NCBI GenBank assembly: GCA_002943765.1
Contig: PQWQ01000012.1
Location: 248,001 to 312,000 of the forward strand
Length of the DNA stretch: 64,000 nt
Direction of reading: 5' to 3'
Source: Psoroptes ovis
Taxonomy: Eukaryota > Arthropoda > Arachnida > Sarcoptiformes > Psoroptidae
In this document: positions 1 to 10,411 of the stretch, piece after piece
Numbering within the stretch: position 1 is the first letter of the stretch
How the letters are laid out: every line of letters starts with the position of its first letter
Position numbers and translations under genes: made by a program
Notes under the pieces: generated by a model
The model's input: the letters and a program-made list of their open reading frames with translations, nothing else
Told to the model about the DNA's origin: nothing
The model's database searches: none

Positions 1-361
1 TTATTATCATTGAACATTATTGTTTGACGTCGTCGAATTATAGTTTGTGGTTGTTGTTTACTGTTGTTGTTGTTGGTGAACAATTGATTTCTATTGAACA
101 AATCATATCACTTATCATTTAACATTGTATCCTGTATCCTTTATGATTTTCGACTGAAAACACAGCCAAAAATACGTTCATTTGTCATTCATTTGATTGA
201 TTTGATTGAATTTATTCATCAAAAATCAGCCGATCGATCGATTGCTCAAAGTCTATTTTGATTTTTAAATTTGATTCTTTGAAGTTTTTAGAGTTTTTGC
301 AGTTTTTTGAAGTTTTTGAAGTTTTTTAAAGTTTACCGATCAATTCACCAATTGATTCACC
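1..361. other. 5' flank / untranslated region of the 6PGDH gene
   Basis: No coding potential is seen. The stretch is T-rich with several TTTTTGAAG-like direct repeats at about 280-335, just before the start codon of the 6-phosphogluconate dehydrogenase gene. It probably holds the promoter and 5' UTR, but no TATA box or clear initiator could be assigned. Confidence 0.5.
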
Positions 362-1964
362 ATGTCTGAAGCCAGGTATGTACCTTTCAAATGAAGTTTT
401 AAAGGGTCACAGTTTGATTTGTTTTGTTTGGTTTTTCAATGATGATCGTGTCAAAATAGTGCCGATATCGCTTTGATTGGTTTAGCCGTTATGGGACAAA
501 ATCTTATACTCAATATGGCTGATCATGGTTTTACTGTTTGTGCATTTAATCGTACAACCAGTAAGGTTGATGAATTTCTGGCTAATGAAGCACGTGGTAA
601 AAGTATTGTTGGTGCTCATAGTCTTGAAGAAATGGTTGCAAAATTGAAAAAACCCAGGAAAATCATCTTGCTGGTTAAAGCTGGATCAGCTGTTGATTCA
701 TTTATTGAACAATTAATACCATTGTTGGATGAAAATGATATAATTATTGATGGTGGAAATTCTGAATATAATGATACACAACGTCGTTGTGAATATTTAC
801 GGCAAAAAAATTTACTATTTGTTGGTTCAGGTGTTAGCGGTGGTGAAGAAGGTGCACGTCACGGTCCTTCATTGATGCCTGGTGGCCATAAAGAAGCATG
901 GCCACATATTAAGACTATATTTCAAAGTATTGCAGCCAAAGTTGATGGTGAACCATGTTGTGATTGGGTCGGTAATGATGGTGCTGGTCATTTTGTTAAA
1001 ATGGTCCACAATGGTATCGAGTATGGTGATATGCAAGTGATTTGTGAAGCATATCATTTAATGAAGGATGTACTCGGATTGTCACATGGTGAAATGGGTG
1101 ATATATTCGATGAATGGAATCGTGGTGAATTGAATTCATTTTTAATTGAAATTACACGTGATATTATGCGTTATAATGACGGAGATGGTCAACCATTGGT
1201 GGAGAAAATCTTGGATTCAGCTGGACAAAAAGGTACCGGTAAATGGACAGCAATATCTGCATTGGATTTCGGTATTCCAGTTACATTGATTGGTGAATCA
1301 GTATTCGCACGTTGTTTATCAGCGCTGAAACAAGAACGTGTCGTTGCTAGCCGTAAACTTCCTGGGCCATCGATGAGAAAACAATTTGATGGTGATAAGA
1401 AACAATTTATTGATGATATTCGCAAGGTAATTCCAATTGTTTATGATGAAATCTTTGATTATCTCATCATGATTTTCCCCGTAGGCATTATATGCATCGA
1501 AAATCGTATCGTATGCTCAAGGTTTCATGCTTTTACGTGAAGCAGCCGAAAAATTCAAATGGAATCTCAACTATGGTGGCATAGCCTTAATGTGGCGTGG
1601 TGGTTGCATCATACGATCAGTTTTCCTTGGAAACATCAAGAAAGCATTCGAATCCGATCCTCGGCTACAAAATTTATTGTTGGATGATTTTTTTACCACC
1701 GAAATCGGTAAATGTCAACAATCATGGCGTAATGTTATTGCTACGGCCGTTCAATCGGGCATACCAACGCCAGCATTTTCAACTGCATTAGCTTTCTATG
1801 ATGGTTATCGATGTGAACAATTGCCAGCAAATTTGATTCAAGCACAACGTGATTATTTTGGTGCCCATACATATCAGCTGCTCAATGACAGCAGTAATCG
1901 ATTCATACATACAAATTGGACCGGTAAAGGTGGTAATGTATCATCATCATCATATAATGCTTGA
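362..1964 (+). CDS. Pgd: 6-phosphogluconate dehydrogenase, decarboxylating
   Basis: Cytosolic enzyme of the oxidative pentose phosphate pathway: 6-phosphogluconate + NADP+ gives ribulose-5-phosphate, CO2 and NADPH. Exons 362-375, 460-1426 and 1485-1964 join in phase to 486 codons, close to the usual ~480. The start lies in a tiny 14-nt first coding exon in a good context (CACCATG) followed by GTATGT. Visible family signatures are the N-terminal dinucleotide-binding GLAVMGQN, IDGGNSEYNDT, the substrate-binding SGVSGGEEGARHGPS loop, the catalytic KMVHNGIEYGDMQ segment, GTGKWTA, and the C-terminal RDYFGAHTY. The second intron is only 58 bp. The C-terminus has a Ser-rich tail (SSSSY). Nothing indicates a defect. 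Identification is very secure from motif order and length. Confidence 0.97.
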
Positions 1965-2488
1965 TCTATGATCTTGATGATAATATCATCGAAAAATTAT
2001 TTATTTATATTCCACACATATTTCCATGCCTTATTCGGGACTAAATTACGGTGAATTTTATCATGATTTATGGTGATCCATTTTTCCAATTGATGCACTT
2101 GATTATCTTTGTTTTAAATTTGATTAAATTTAATTTGGTTTTAAATAAAAATACCGGTAAATTTTAATTTTTACGATTTTTAAAAATTTGATTTAGAATT
2201 TTTCAAAAACAAAGCCAGTGGCGCCATCTACCGGCGTCAAAATATATCAGCTGATAAAATCATGCAGTAAAAATTATCGGCTATTTTAACATGTTTTGAT
2301 TTTTTTTCGCCAATTTTTTGTTTGTTTGTTTTTGTTTACATTTTTTTTCTGAAGAAAATGAAATTAATTGAAATTTGATTCAAAGAAAAAAAGAAAATAT
2401 TTCAATTTACATTGTTTGATCTCGTTTATTATTCATTCATACATTTATTCAAATGTTCCCGATCATTTAGTTGAAATTCAATCCAATA
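1965..2488. other. Intergenic: Pgd 3' UTR and bin3 5' flank
   Basis: The first part is AT-rich 3' UTR; an AATAAA-type polyadenylation signal lies near 2144-2150. A GC-rich island at 2215-2235 in otherwise AT-rich sequence contains a CTCF-like motif (listed separately). The rest is the T-rich upstream region of the next gene. Confidence 0.5.
2220..2234 (-). promoter_or_regulatory. CTCF-like motif
   Basis: On the minus strand these 15 bases read CCGGTAGATGGCGCC. This fits the core consensus known for bilaterian CTCF (CC-A-S-Y-AGATGGC-R-S-Y) at every position except one. It lies between the 3' end of one gene and the 5' end of the next, where an insulator or promoter-proximal site would be plausible. 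Binding in this organism is an inference. Confidence 0.4.
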
Positions 2489-4647
2489 ATGTCAAATCAT
2501 AACTGTTCGAATGATGATTCGATGAAGAATCAAAGAAATTATTGTTCATCAATGACCAATGATGGTAATCAACAAACCGTTGAAAACAATGATGATGGTG
2601 ATGGCGGTGACGGTACATTCCGTCCATCATATAAACGTCGTCGTTTTAATTCATTTCATCATTTCAATCGGAAAAGACGTAAATTTATGAAAAATAATCA
2701 CCATGATAATGATGATCAAAATGACCAAACAGTTCCCGTATCACATTTTTTATTCGGTGGTATAAATTTTAATGATCCGTTGAATTTGAAAAGTACGAAT
2801 AATAATGTGGATGCAATCAGTGAAGATGGTAATGGCAATGATATCGGTGAAACTGTAAATATTAATCGAAATCCTAAATCAATCCCAAATCATAAATCAA
2901 TCGAAGAAACAGTGAATGTAGTGATACCGACCAATTTTCAAGACCCTTTGAATTTGAAATCCATGTCAAACGATATCGATTCAAATATGACCCTAAACAA
3001 TAATAACGATAATAAATCTGAAACAAGTGTAAATAAACACATTAAAAGCTATTACAGTCGTAGAAATCGTACATCATCTGAAAGTGATCTCCATCGGCAA
3101 TTATCGTTGCCAATCATGTCAACATCGTCATCATTATCGTCATTTAACAACAGCAATAAATCATCGATGATCAACATTAAAAATCGAATCAAAGATGATT
3201 CATGTTTGAATCATCATTGTTATCATAATGTACATATGAATTTCGATGATAATAATACTAATCAACTCCAACAACAGAAGCAACAGCAATCAATGTCATT
3301 TTCATCATCAGCATCGACAGCTTCAACATCATCAACATCAACACTATCGATACCGCAAAAATTTTCAAGATTTAAACATCGAAGAAATTATTGTAAATAT
3401 AATCATCAACAGCATCATCATCATAATCATCAACAACAACATTATTACTATAATAAATATTCGAATACTAATTGTGATAATCGATTATCGATGAATTCAT
3501 TGTGTAATAATGATAATGATGGTAATGATGGTGGTCATATTATAAATCAACAATCGAACTCGAATTTTAAACAAAAGAAATTTTTCCAGTATGGTAATTA
3601 TAATCGTTATTATGGTTATAGGTCAATGAACACCATTGATGATGATGATAAGATTGACCCTAGATTGAAGCTATTTAAACAAGAATGGTTTGAAAATAAA
3701 GTCGTACTCGATGTTGGTTGTAATGTTGGCCATATAACTATGGTGATTGCTAAAAAATTTCGACCAAAACAAATAATTGGCGTTGATATTGATGAAACAT
3801 TGATTGATGTGGCTAAAAGAAATCTTCGAAAAATTATTACGAAAAATGTTGTGAAATTCGGTGATTATCCATTATCATTATCGTATCAATATGGTGATGT
3901 TGATTGTTTTGTGACCAGTAAACCTATAGCAACAACGAGTGCTCATATTGATGAAGCCACTGAGGGTGATGGCAAGGATAAAGGTGAAGGTGATAATGCC
4001 GATGATCAAGGTACGGATGATGCTCAAGATAAAGCTGAAGGAGGTGATGCCGATGATAAAGGTGAAGGTGGTAACCCCGATGATAAGGTTGAAGGTGGTG
4101 ATACCAATGACAACACTGATGACCCAAAGACCAATGACCAAGATGATATCGATATTAAATATCCGAACAATGTCAATTTTCTACATTTGAATTATGTACC
4201 AGAAATTGATGATGACACTGATGATCTGCAATTACTGCAACAAAAAGAAGAATTTGATTGTATCCTTTGTTTGAGCGTTACCAAATGGATACAATTAAAT
4301 TGGTTAGATCGAGGATTGAAGCGAACATTTCATCGAATGTACCAGCAACTAAGGCCAGGTGGTGTACTCATTTTGGAACCACAACCATGGTCATCGTATA
4401 AGAAATCCAAAATGACCGTAAGTATCTCATTGAATCGATCTGTTTATTTCAATTAATCCTTCATTTTCTCATTCGAATACAGCCACAATTAAAAGAAAAT
4501 TTCCGTCAACTACGCTTCAAACCTGAACATTATCATGAATATTTGTTGAAAGATGTTGGATTCAAATCATGTGAAATGCTCGGAACACCTGATCATGAAC
4601 ATAAAGGTTTTCAACGGCCAATTTATTTGTATACGAAGAAAATTTAG
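2489..4647 (+). CDS. bin3: Bin3-family RNA 5' gamma-phosphate methyltransferase (MePCE-like)
   Basis: Predicted SAM-dependent enzyme that methyl-caps 7SK-type snRNA in the nucleus. Exons 2489-4417 and 4483-4647 join in phase to 697 residues. The first ATG in frame (2489) is chosen. Residues 1-~385 are low complexity (Asn, Ser, His, Gln, basic patches). The methyltransferase begins near residue 390 with motif I VVLDVGCNVGHIT and the acidic loop GVDID. The Bin3 signature follows after an insertion: LCLSVTKWIQLNWLDRGLKR, then LRPGGVLILEPQPWSSYKK, ending with a Bin3-like QRPIYLYTKK. The insertion between motif I and the signature is an acidic run of imperfect repeats (about residues 490-550). The catalytic blocks are intact, so the family call is secure; the exact RNA substrate is inferred from the family. 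Confidence 0.92.
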
Positions 4648-4826
4648 TGGAAAAAAATCGAATCGAATTGATTCAAAATCAAAATTTTACATTTATTTAT
4701 ATATTTTTAGATCATGTATCCACATTCACCATTGAAAAATTGTTCATAATTTGTTGTAAATGTTTGTTTATTTTCACCATTAATAAAATGACATATAAGT
4801 GTATTTACCAAAAATTACAACAGTTT

Positions 4827-6248
4827 TCACTCTGACTTGGCTTTATTCGTAGCCTTCTTATCGCTTTTCACCTGTGAATCATCTTTGAAATAAAGAAATA
4901 CAAAACTAAACACGAAAACACCGAACATCATTGAAAAGGCGCTGAAATAATATGGGTAAGCTGATATAATAAACCGCTCATATTGTGTATGTTGTAATGG
5001 CCGTACACTAATCTGTGTTGTGGATAACAAATGTGTGTATCCAATCCGACGATAATCGATAACAAATTTATAAACACCATAAACATCTGGTATTCGAAAG
5101 CGACCAACATATTTATCATTTTCTTTTTTCAATGTTTGCCGAATGAATGGATCAATTCGGACAAATTCCAGCTGAATATCATTAGCATCGAACGGTATCC
5201 ATCGCCGTTGCTCTGGCTCATAGATTTCAATCGAAATCCAATATTCAACATCATCCATAATCGTATATGATGAATTATCATTATCATTACCATTTGTTTT
5301 GAAATGATTCAATGAATTCACTCGGAGCACACCATTTTCTTTGAATACCCATTGTGATAATGATTTCGCTAGCTGTTCATTACCAGATTTATCATATTGT
5401 TTGTCACCTTTCATATGTATGGATGATTGAAAGAAATTATCACTGAAAAAATCCAAAGAACCAACAAATACAACGCGAGCATTATTACGAGCTTGTAATG
5501 CTGATATTAACATCGTATTTTTACCGACAACATGTGGATATTCAGTGATATCTTTTTTCGGATTATGTGAATAACATGTAGATGGACCATGTAATACATC
5601 TAGCACTAAGGTATTTTTAGGATCCGATATCATACCGATACCATGAAATAGAATTGGATTCAATTTGGTTCGATCACCAACAATTGTTTTTGCATTCAAA
5701 AGATTTTCCGCTAAATTATCGATAACAATAGTTGTATGTTGACCATCATCCATATTTAAATCATAATTGAAATGATCAATAACTTGTGCACCTTCTTCAT
5801 CGATTTCCATTCCACATTCGACAGCCAATTCACGTATAGCATCACCGACATTTTCATTAACGGCCACCAAAACATTGCCACCATTATCAATGAATTCGGT
5901 GATGGCTTGTGTATTGATGTTACCCCCAAATTCTGTGGATGATCAAAAATAAGAATTAAAACATCGAATTAACACCCAAGGAAGCTCACCTTCGGCCGAT
6001 GGTGAAAACAGTATCAAATGTTGATACAATGGTTGTCCATATTTACTCAACGATAGTGTAGCATCATCAGCTAAGCGAAATGTAAGGTCAAAACCTCGCT
6101 GTTGTAATGATTTAAAAAATAATGAATGTGTTTCTTTTATCGATAAATGATCTAGCAATATTAATATTGAATCATTATTTTGATTATTGCTTGAATATAT
6201 TGGACCGAAATTCAACAAAATCAACGTTAGGAATGGCAGGAGTAACAT
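4827..6248 (-). CDS. DDOST: Oligosaccharyltransferase 48-kDa subunit (OST48/DDOST)
   Basis: Non-catalytic but essential subunit of the ER oligosaccharyltransferase, which N-glycosylates nascent proteins. Exons 6248-5990 and 5932-4827 (57-bp intron) give 454 residues, the normal family size. The chosen ATG at 6248 starts a signal peptide (MLLLPFLTLILLNF); an in-frame ATG at 6278 would add ten residues and cannot be excluded. Family features include LILLDHLSIKETHS, FSPSAE, FGGNINTQAITEFIDNGGN, the GPSTCYS segment and VVFVGSLDFFSD. A single membrane span lies near the C-terminus (YYFSAFSMMFGVFVFSFVFL) with a short Lys-rich cytosolic tail. It is divergent with NDUFS1, about 290 bp between start codons. 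Confidence 0.95.
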
Positions 6249-6539
6249 TTTTATCTCAAATTTCAAATAATCAATCAAATCAATTAATTAATCACAATTT
6301 TCATTGACCAAAGATGCGGCAACTTGACAGACAAATCGACGTGTATCATCGAATGTTATCAAAAAGCATATGGCAAAATGAGCCGTTCATAAAGGACGAC
6401 TCGAAATTTTTTTTTCTCAAATTTTGTTTTTGTTTTTTTTTATAATTTCTCTTTGAGGTCACCTGAAAATTAAAATTCAATTCTTTCATCATTTTCTTTT
6501 GGCTAATTCAATCAAAATCTGACCCTGACCCTATGCAAA
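6249..6539. promoter_or_regulatory. Divergent DDOST / NDUFS1 promoter
   Basis: This 291-bp interval separates two start codons that point away from each other, so it must serve both housekeeping genes. It holds a 23-bp element at 6381-6403 that recurs at 35022-35044, upstream of the nested NOL12-like gene, and a T-rich tract at 6407-6440. No TATA box is obvious. Confidence 0.55.
6381..6403 (+). promoter_or_regulatory. Shared promoter element, copy 1
   Basis: The 23 bases beginning AGCCGTTCATA match 35022-35044 at 20 positions, and both copies are followed by an A/T-rich run. This copy lies in the middle of the DDOST/NDUFS1 divergent promoter. Function is inferred only from position and repetition. 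Confidence 0.35.
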
Positions 6540-8966
6540 ATGCTTAAAATAATCTTGAATAAATCAACTTCATTAAATCAATTTCGTAATGTTCTGTTGA
6601 AAACATCAGCTGTTTCAGCCAATCAATCTAATCGTCAATTATCATCGGATAATCTTATCGAAGTATTTGTCGATAATCAATCGGTCAAAGTTGAACCAGG
6701 CACCAGTGTATTGGAAGCATGTGCACGCGTCGGTATTGAAGTGCCTAGATTTTGTTATCATGAACGCTTGTCGATTGCTGGCAATTGCCGAATGTGTTTG
6801 GTTGAAGTGGAAAAAAGTGTTAAACCAGTTGCTTCATGTGCTATGCCTGTGATGCCTGGTATGTTTGAATTAATCGATATTTATCCTCATTTACATTTAA
6901 ATTTTCTTTGATCAGGCATGAAAATCAAGCCAAATTCTGAATATGCAAGAAAAGCACGTGAAAGTGTTATGGAATTCATTCTGTTAAATCATCCATTAGA
7001 TTGTCCTATTTGTGATCAAGGTGGTGAATGTGATCTACAAGATCAATCAATGGCATATGGTTCTGATCGTTCACGATTACGTATTGATTTGGATGAAAAA
7101 CGAGCGGTTGAAGATAAAAATATTGGCCCGCTAGTTCGAACGATTATGACCCGATGTATTCAATGTACCCGATGTGTTCGATTTATGAATGAAATTGGTG
7201 GCTGTCCAGATCTTGGTACCACTGGTCGTGGTACCGACATGCAAATCGGAACATATTTGGAAAATGTTACAATGCTGAGTGAATTATCCGGTAACATTGT
7301 CGATATATGTCCCGTTGGGGCGTTGACATCGAAACCATACACTTTTACTGGTCGTCCATGGGAACTACGACGTTATGATTCGATCGATGTTATGGATGCT
7401 GTCGGTTCGAATATTAGTGTTTGTCAAAGATCAAATGATTTACTGCGGATTATTCCACGATTACATGAAGACATCAATGAAGAATGGTTAGCTGATAAAG
7501 CGCGACATGCACCGATTGATGGATTGAAAACACAACGACTGACAACACCAATGATGAGACCATCATCGAATTCACATCTACAAGAATGTGATTGGGAAGA
7601 TGCATTAATTTCGCTTTCACAAGCAATAGATCATTGTGATCCGAAACGAATCGTTGCAATGGTTGGTCCACATACCGATGCCGAAACAATGGTTGCTGCC
7701 AAGGATTTCCTTAATAATTTAGGTAAGAAAATCTGCTGAAATCATATGATTCTTTGATTTGATTATTTCGAATATTCTCCTTCAAAGGTTCCGATAATTT
7801 ATATGTACACATTGATTCAAAATTCGATACGACAATATTTCCCAGATCAGCGGACATTGCAGAATCTCGATCGAATTATCTATTCAACACTGGTATCGCA
7901 TCGATTGAAGATTCAGATTTCGTACTAATTATTGGATCAAATGTACGATTAGAAGCACCATTAGTTAATCATCGTATCCGTAAAGCATGGCGTCAAAGTA
8001 CATTGAATAATATTGCATTCGTAGGACCGAAAAATTTAGATTTATCATATGATTATGAATGGTTAGGTGATGATATGAATACATTGAATCAAATCTACAA
8101 TGAAACACATCCAATCGTTAAGAAATTGAAATCAGCCAAGAAACCAGTGGTCATATTGGGACAACAAATAATGAAAACAGATAATAATAACAATGCTCAA
8201 GATTCAATTTATGATGCAACTCGAATGATTTGTGGAAAATTCAATGCTGAATTCAATTTGCTACATGCAAATGCATCACAAGTAGCTGCATTCGATTTAG
8301 GCTTCAAGCCAAGCTTTGAAATGAATTTAGATGATAATAATGCACCAACATTGTTGTGGTTATTCGGTGTTGATGATCAAGATTTGAAAATTCCAAGAAA
8401 TTGTTTTGTTGTTTATCAGGTTTGAATATAGCTTGTTCTTATTCGGCAATTTGATTGATTGAATCCATTTTTCAAAGGGTCACAATGGTGATATTGGTGC
8501 AAATCAAGCTGATCTAATCTTACCCGGCTCGGCATTCACCGAAAAACAAGGTATTTACGTCAATATGGAAGGTCGTGCCCAGCAAACATTGGCAGCAATA
8601 ACACCGCCAGGTATGGCACGTGTTGATTGGCATATAATACGTGCCGTATCCGAAATATCAAATCGAACGCTGTCATATGAAAATTTACAAGGTATTCGAC
8701 AACGAATGTATCAGCTATCACCTAAAATGATGGAAACATTTATGAACAAAAATTTACGGCCAACGTCGGATCCAATCGTTCAAAAATCATCAAAAACACT
8801 GAAAATATCTTCAAACAAAAAACTGCAACCAATGATGAAAGAATTGATTGATTATTATCAAACCGATATCATTTCGCGATCATCACCAACAATGGCTAAA
8901 TGTGTACAAGCCGTTCAACAAGAATTGTATAAACGTCAAAAACAAATGCAATCACAGCGACAATAA
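6540..8966 (+). CDS. NDUFS1: NADH-ubiquinone oxidoreductase 75-kDa subunit, mitochondrial
   Basis: Iron-sulfur subunit of the complex I electron-input module in the mitochondrial matrix. Four exons (6540-6858, 6916-7722, 7788-8419, 8478-8966) join in phase to 748 residues, normal or slightly long. Residues 1-~38 are a Ser/Asn/basic presequence. The 2Fe-2S ferredoxin domain shows CYHERLSIAGNCRMCLVEVE and a following Cys (ASC). Further clusters are carried by HPLDCPICDQGGECDLQD and TRCIQCTRCVRF, closed by GNIVDICPVGAL. The C-terminal half is the molybdopterin-oxidoreductase-like fold, with AFTEKQGIYVNMEGRAQQT near the last exon start. All cluster cysteines I could check are present. Introns are 57-65 bp. 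Confidence 0.97.
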
Positions 8967-9147
8967 TAATGATTGATTGAATGAGTGCAAGTTGATTGAG
9001 TAAATGTAATTTTAGATTGATTTTTGCCCCATTATTATAATAATGATATATTCGAATAAATATAATTGTTCAATTTTAAAAAATTTGAATCAATTTAATG
9101 AATTTAAACTCTATTATTTATTTATTTAAATATGATCATCTATTCGA

Positions 9148-9704
9148 TTAACCATTATTCAAATTGATACCTTCTTTTTTCAATTCATCCATAATGGTTG
9201 AACGTGCACTGTTCATCAAATCGAATGAACGAGCACCAGCACCACCGAGTAGCATACTTAAAACTGTATTAATAAATGACATAATACGGCGGCCAATATT
9301 TGACCAAAAACCACCGCCACCATTATCAGCTCCATTATCAATATATTCAATGGTACCATCTTCCCGTACGACGGCCGTACGATCTTCACCCACTGAAATC
9401 GTATCGATAATTCAAAATAAACACTATTCGTGATTAGTAATGATTATTTCATAGAAAAAAACTTACAACCAAACATTCGTTTAATCATATTGATTATTGT
9501 TTTAATCAATTTTTGAAATGGACTTTGTGATTCTTCATGTTGTCTCGGTATGTTTGATGTATCGAATTCTGATGTTTCAAATGTATCCGTTACACCATCA
9601 TCCCTTACGACTCTTGGTGCCGATAATCCAGCGTCAAATATGGCAAATAATATTAAAATTAATATCAAAAATTTTAAATTGGTTTGATTTTGATTCAAAG
9701 ACAT
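9148..9704 (-). CDS. Small secreted protein with internal duplication, family not recognised
   Basis: Two exons, 9704-9467 and 9392-9148, join in phase (GT-AG, 74-bp intron) to 160 residues. The ATG at 9704 is chosen over 9731 because it sits closer to the hydrophobic signal segment (FLILILILFAIFDAGLSA). The mature protein seems to be a tandem duplication with one unit per exon. Each unit has a VVR-acidic-DG motif (RVVRDDG, then AVVREDG), an acidic stretch, and a predicted amphipathic helix (FQKLIKTIINMIKRMFG, then SNIGRRIMSFINTVLSMLLG). There are few cysteines, so it is not a disulfide-rich toxin or defensin type. The function is unknown; membrane-active or lipid-binding roles are guesses from the helices. 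Splice sites, signal peptide and a divergent neighbour (NPRL3) support a real gene. Confidence 0.65.
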
Positions 9705-9731
9705 TTTGTTTTCATGTGTAAAATTATTCAA

Positions 9732-10411
9732 AATTATTCAAAATGAAACGCATCAATCATTTTTGTTAATGAATTTATATGAATTTTCCACCCAACGAAT
9801 GATCAGAATCACCAATCATTTGGTGGTGGTGATGATGATGACAATTTCCAGTGATCAAGGATAAATATGAATAATTTAATTGCCATGTCTTGCTATCGTC
9901 GTGAACAACCGTCACACAGGCGATGAGCAATCAAAGCAATCGAAGCAACCATCAAATGAAATGAAATCAAACGAAAACAAACGAATAATTAATTATGAAA
10001 AGTGAAAATTCCAATTGTCAAAAGTGACAATTAATTGAATAAATGACGAATCAACAATTATTTCCATTGATCAATCAACCGTGATCATCAAGCGAACATC
10101 AAGTGACTCATTGAATGCTTTGTAATTATTGAATTAAGAAGAATCGAAAAATTCTGAAGAATACCAACTAGATGATAATTAAAGGATTGATCAATGAAAT
10201 TCAACCATTGATTGGATCTCAACTAAATCTGGAGGATTAAAATTTAAAAATTTTAAATTTTCGCGGGCGAAAACTCTTTGCATTCACAAAGTCTATGATC
10301 GAATGTTTTTGGTGAATGTTTTGCCATCATCAAAACATTCGTAGATGTAAATAAACAAAAGATTTGATTTGAAAGATTTGCTTGAAATAATCATTGAAAA
10401 CAGCACATAAA
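9732..10411. other. Intergenic between secreted-protein gene and NPRL3
   Basis: About 680 bp separates two divergent genes. It is AT-rich, with a short GGTGGTGGTGATGATGATG run at 9820-9840 and an AATTTAAAAATTTTAAATTT palindrome-like stretch near 10240-10260. No ORF or RNA gene is supported. It probably holds both promoters and the NPRL3 5' UTR. Confidence 0.4.
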
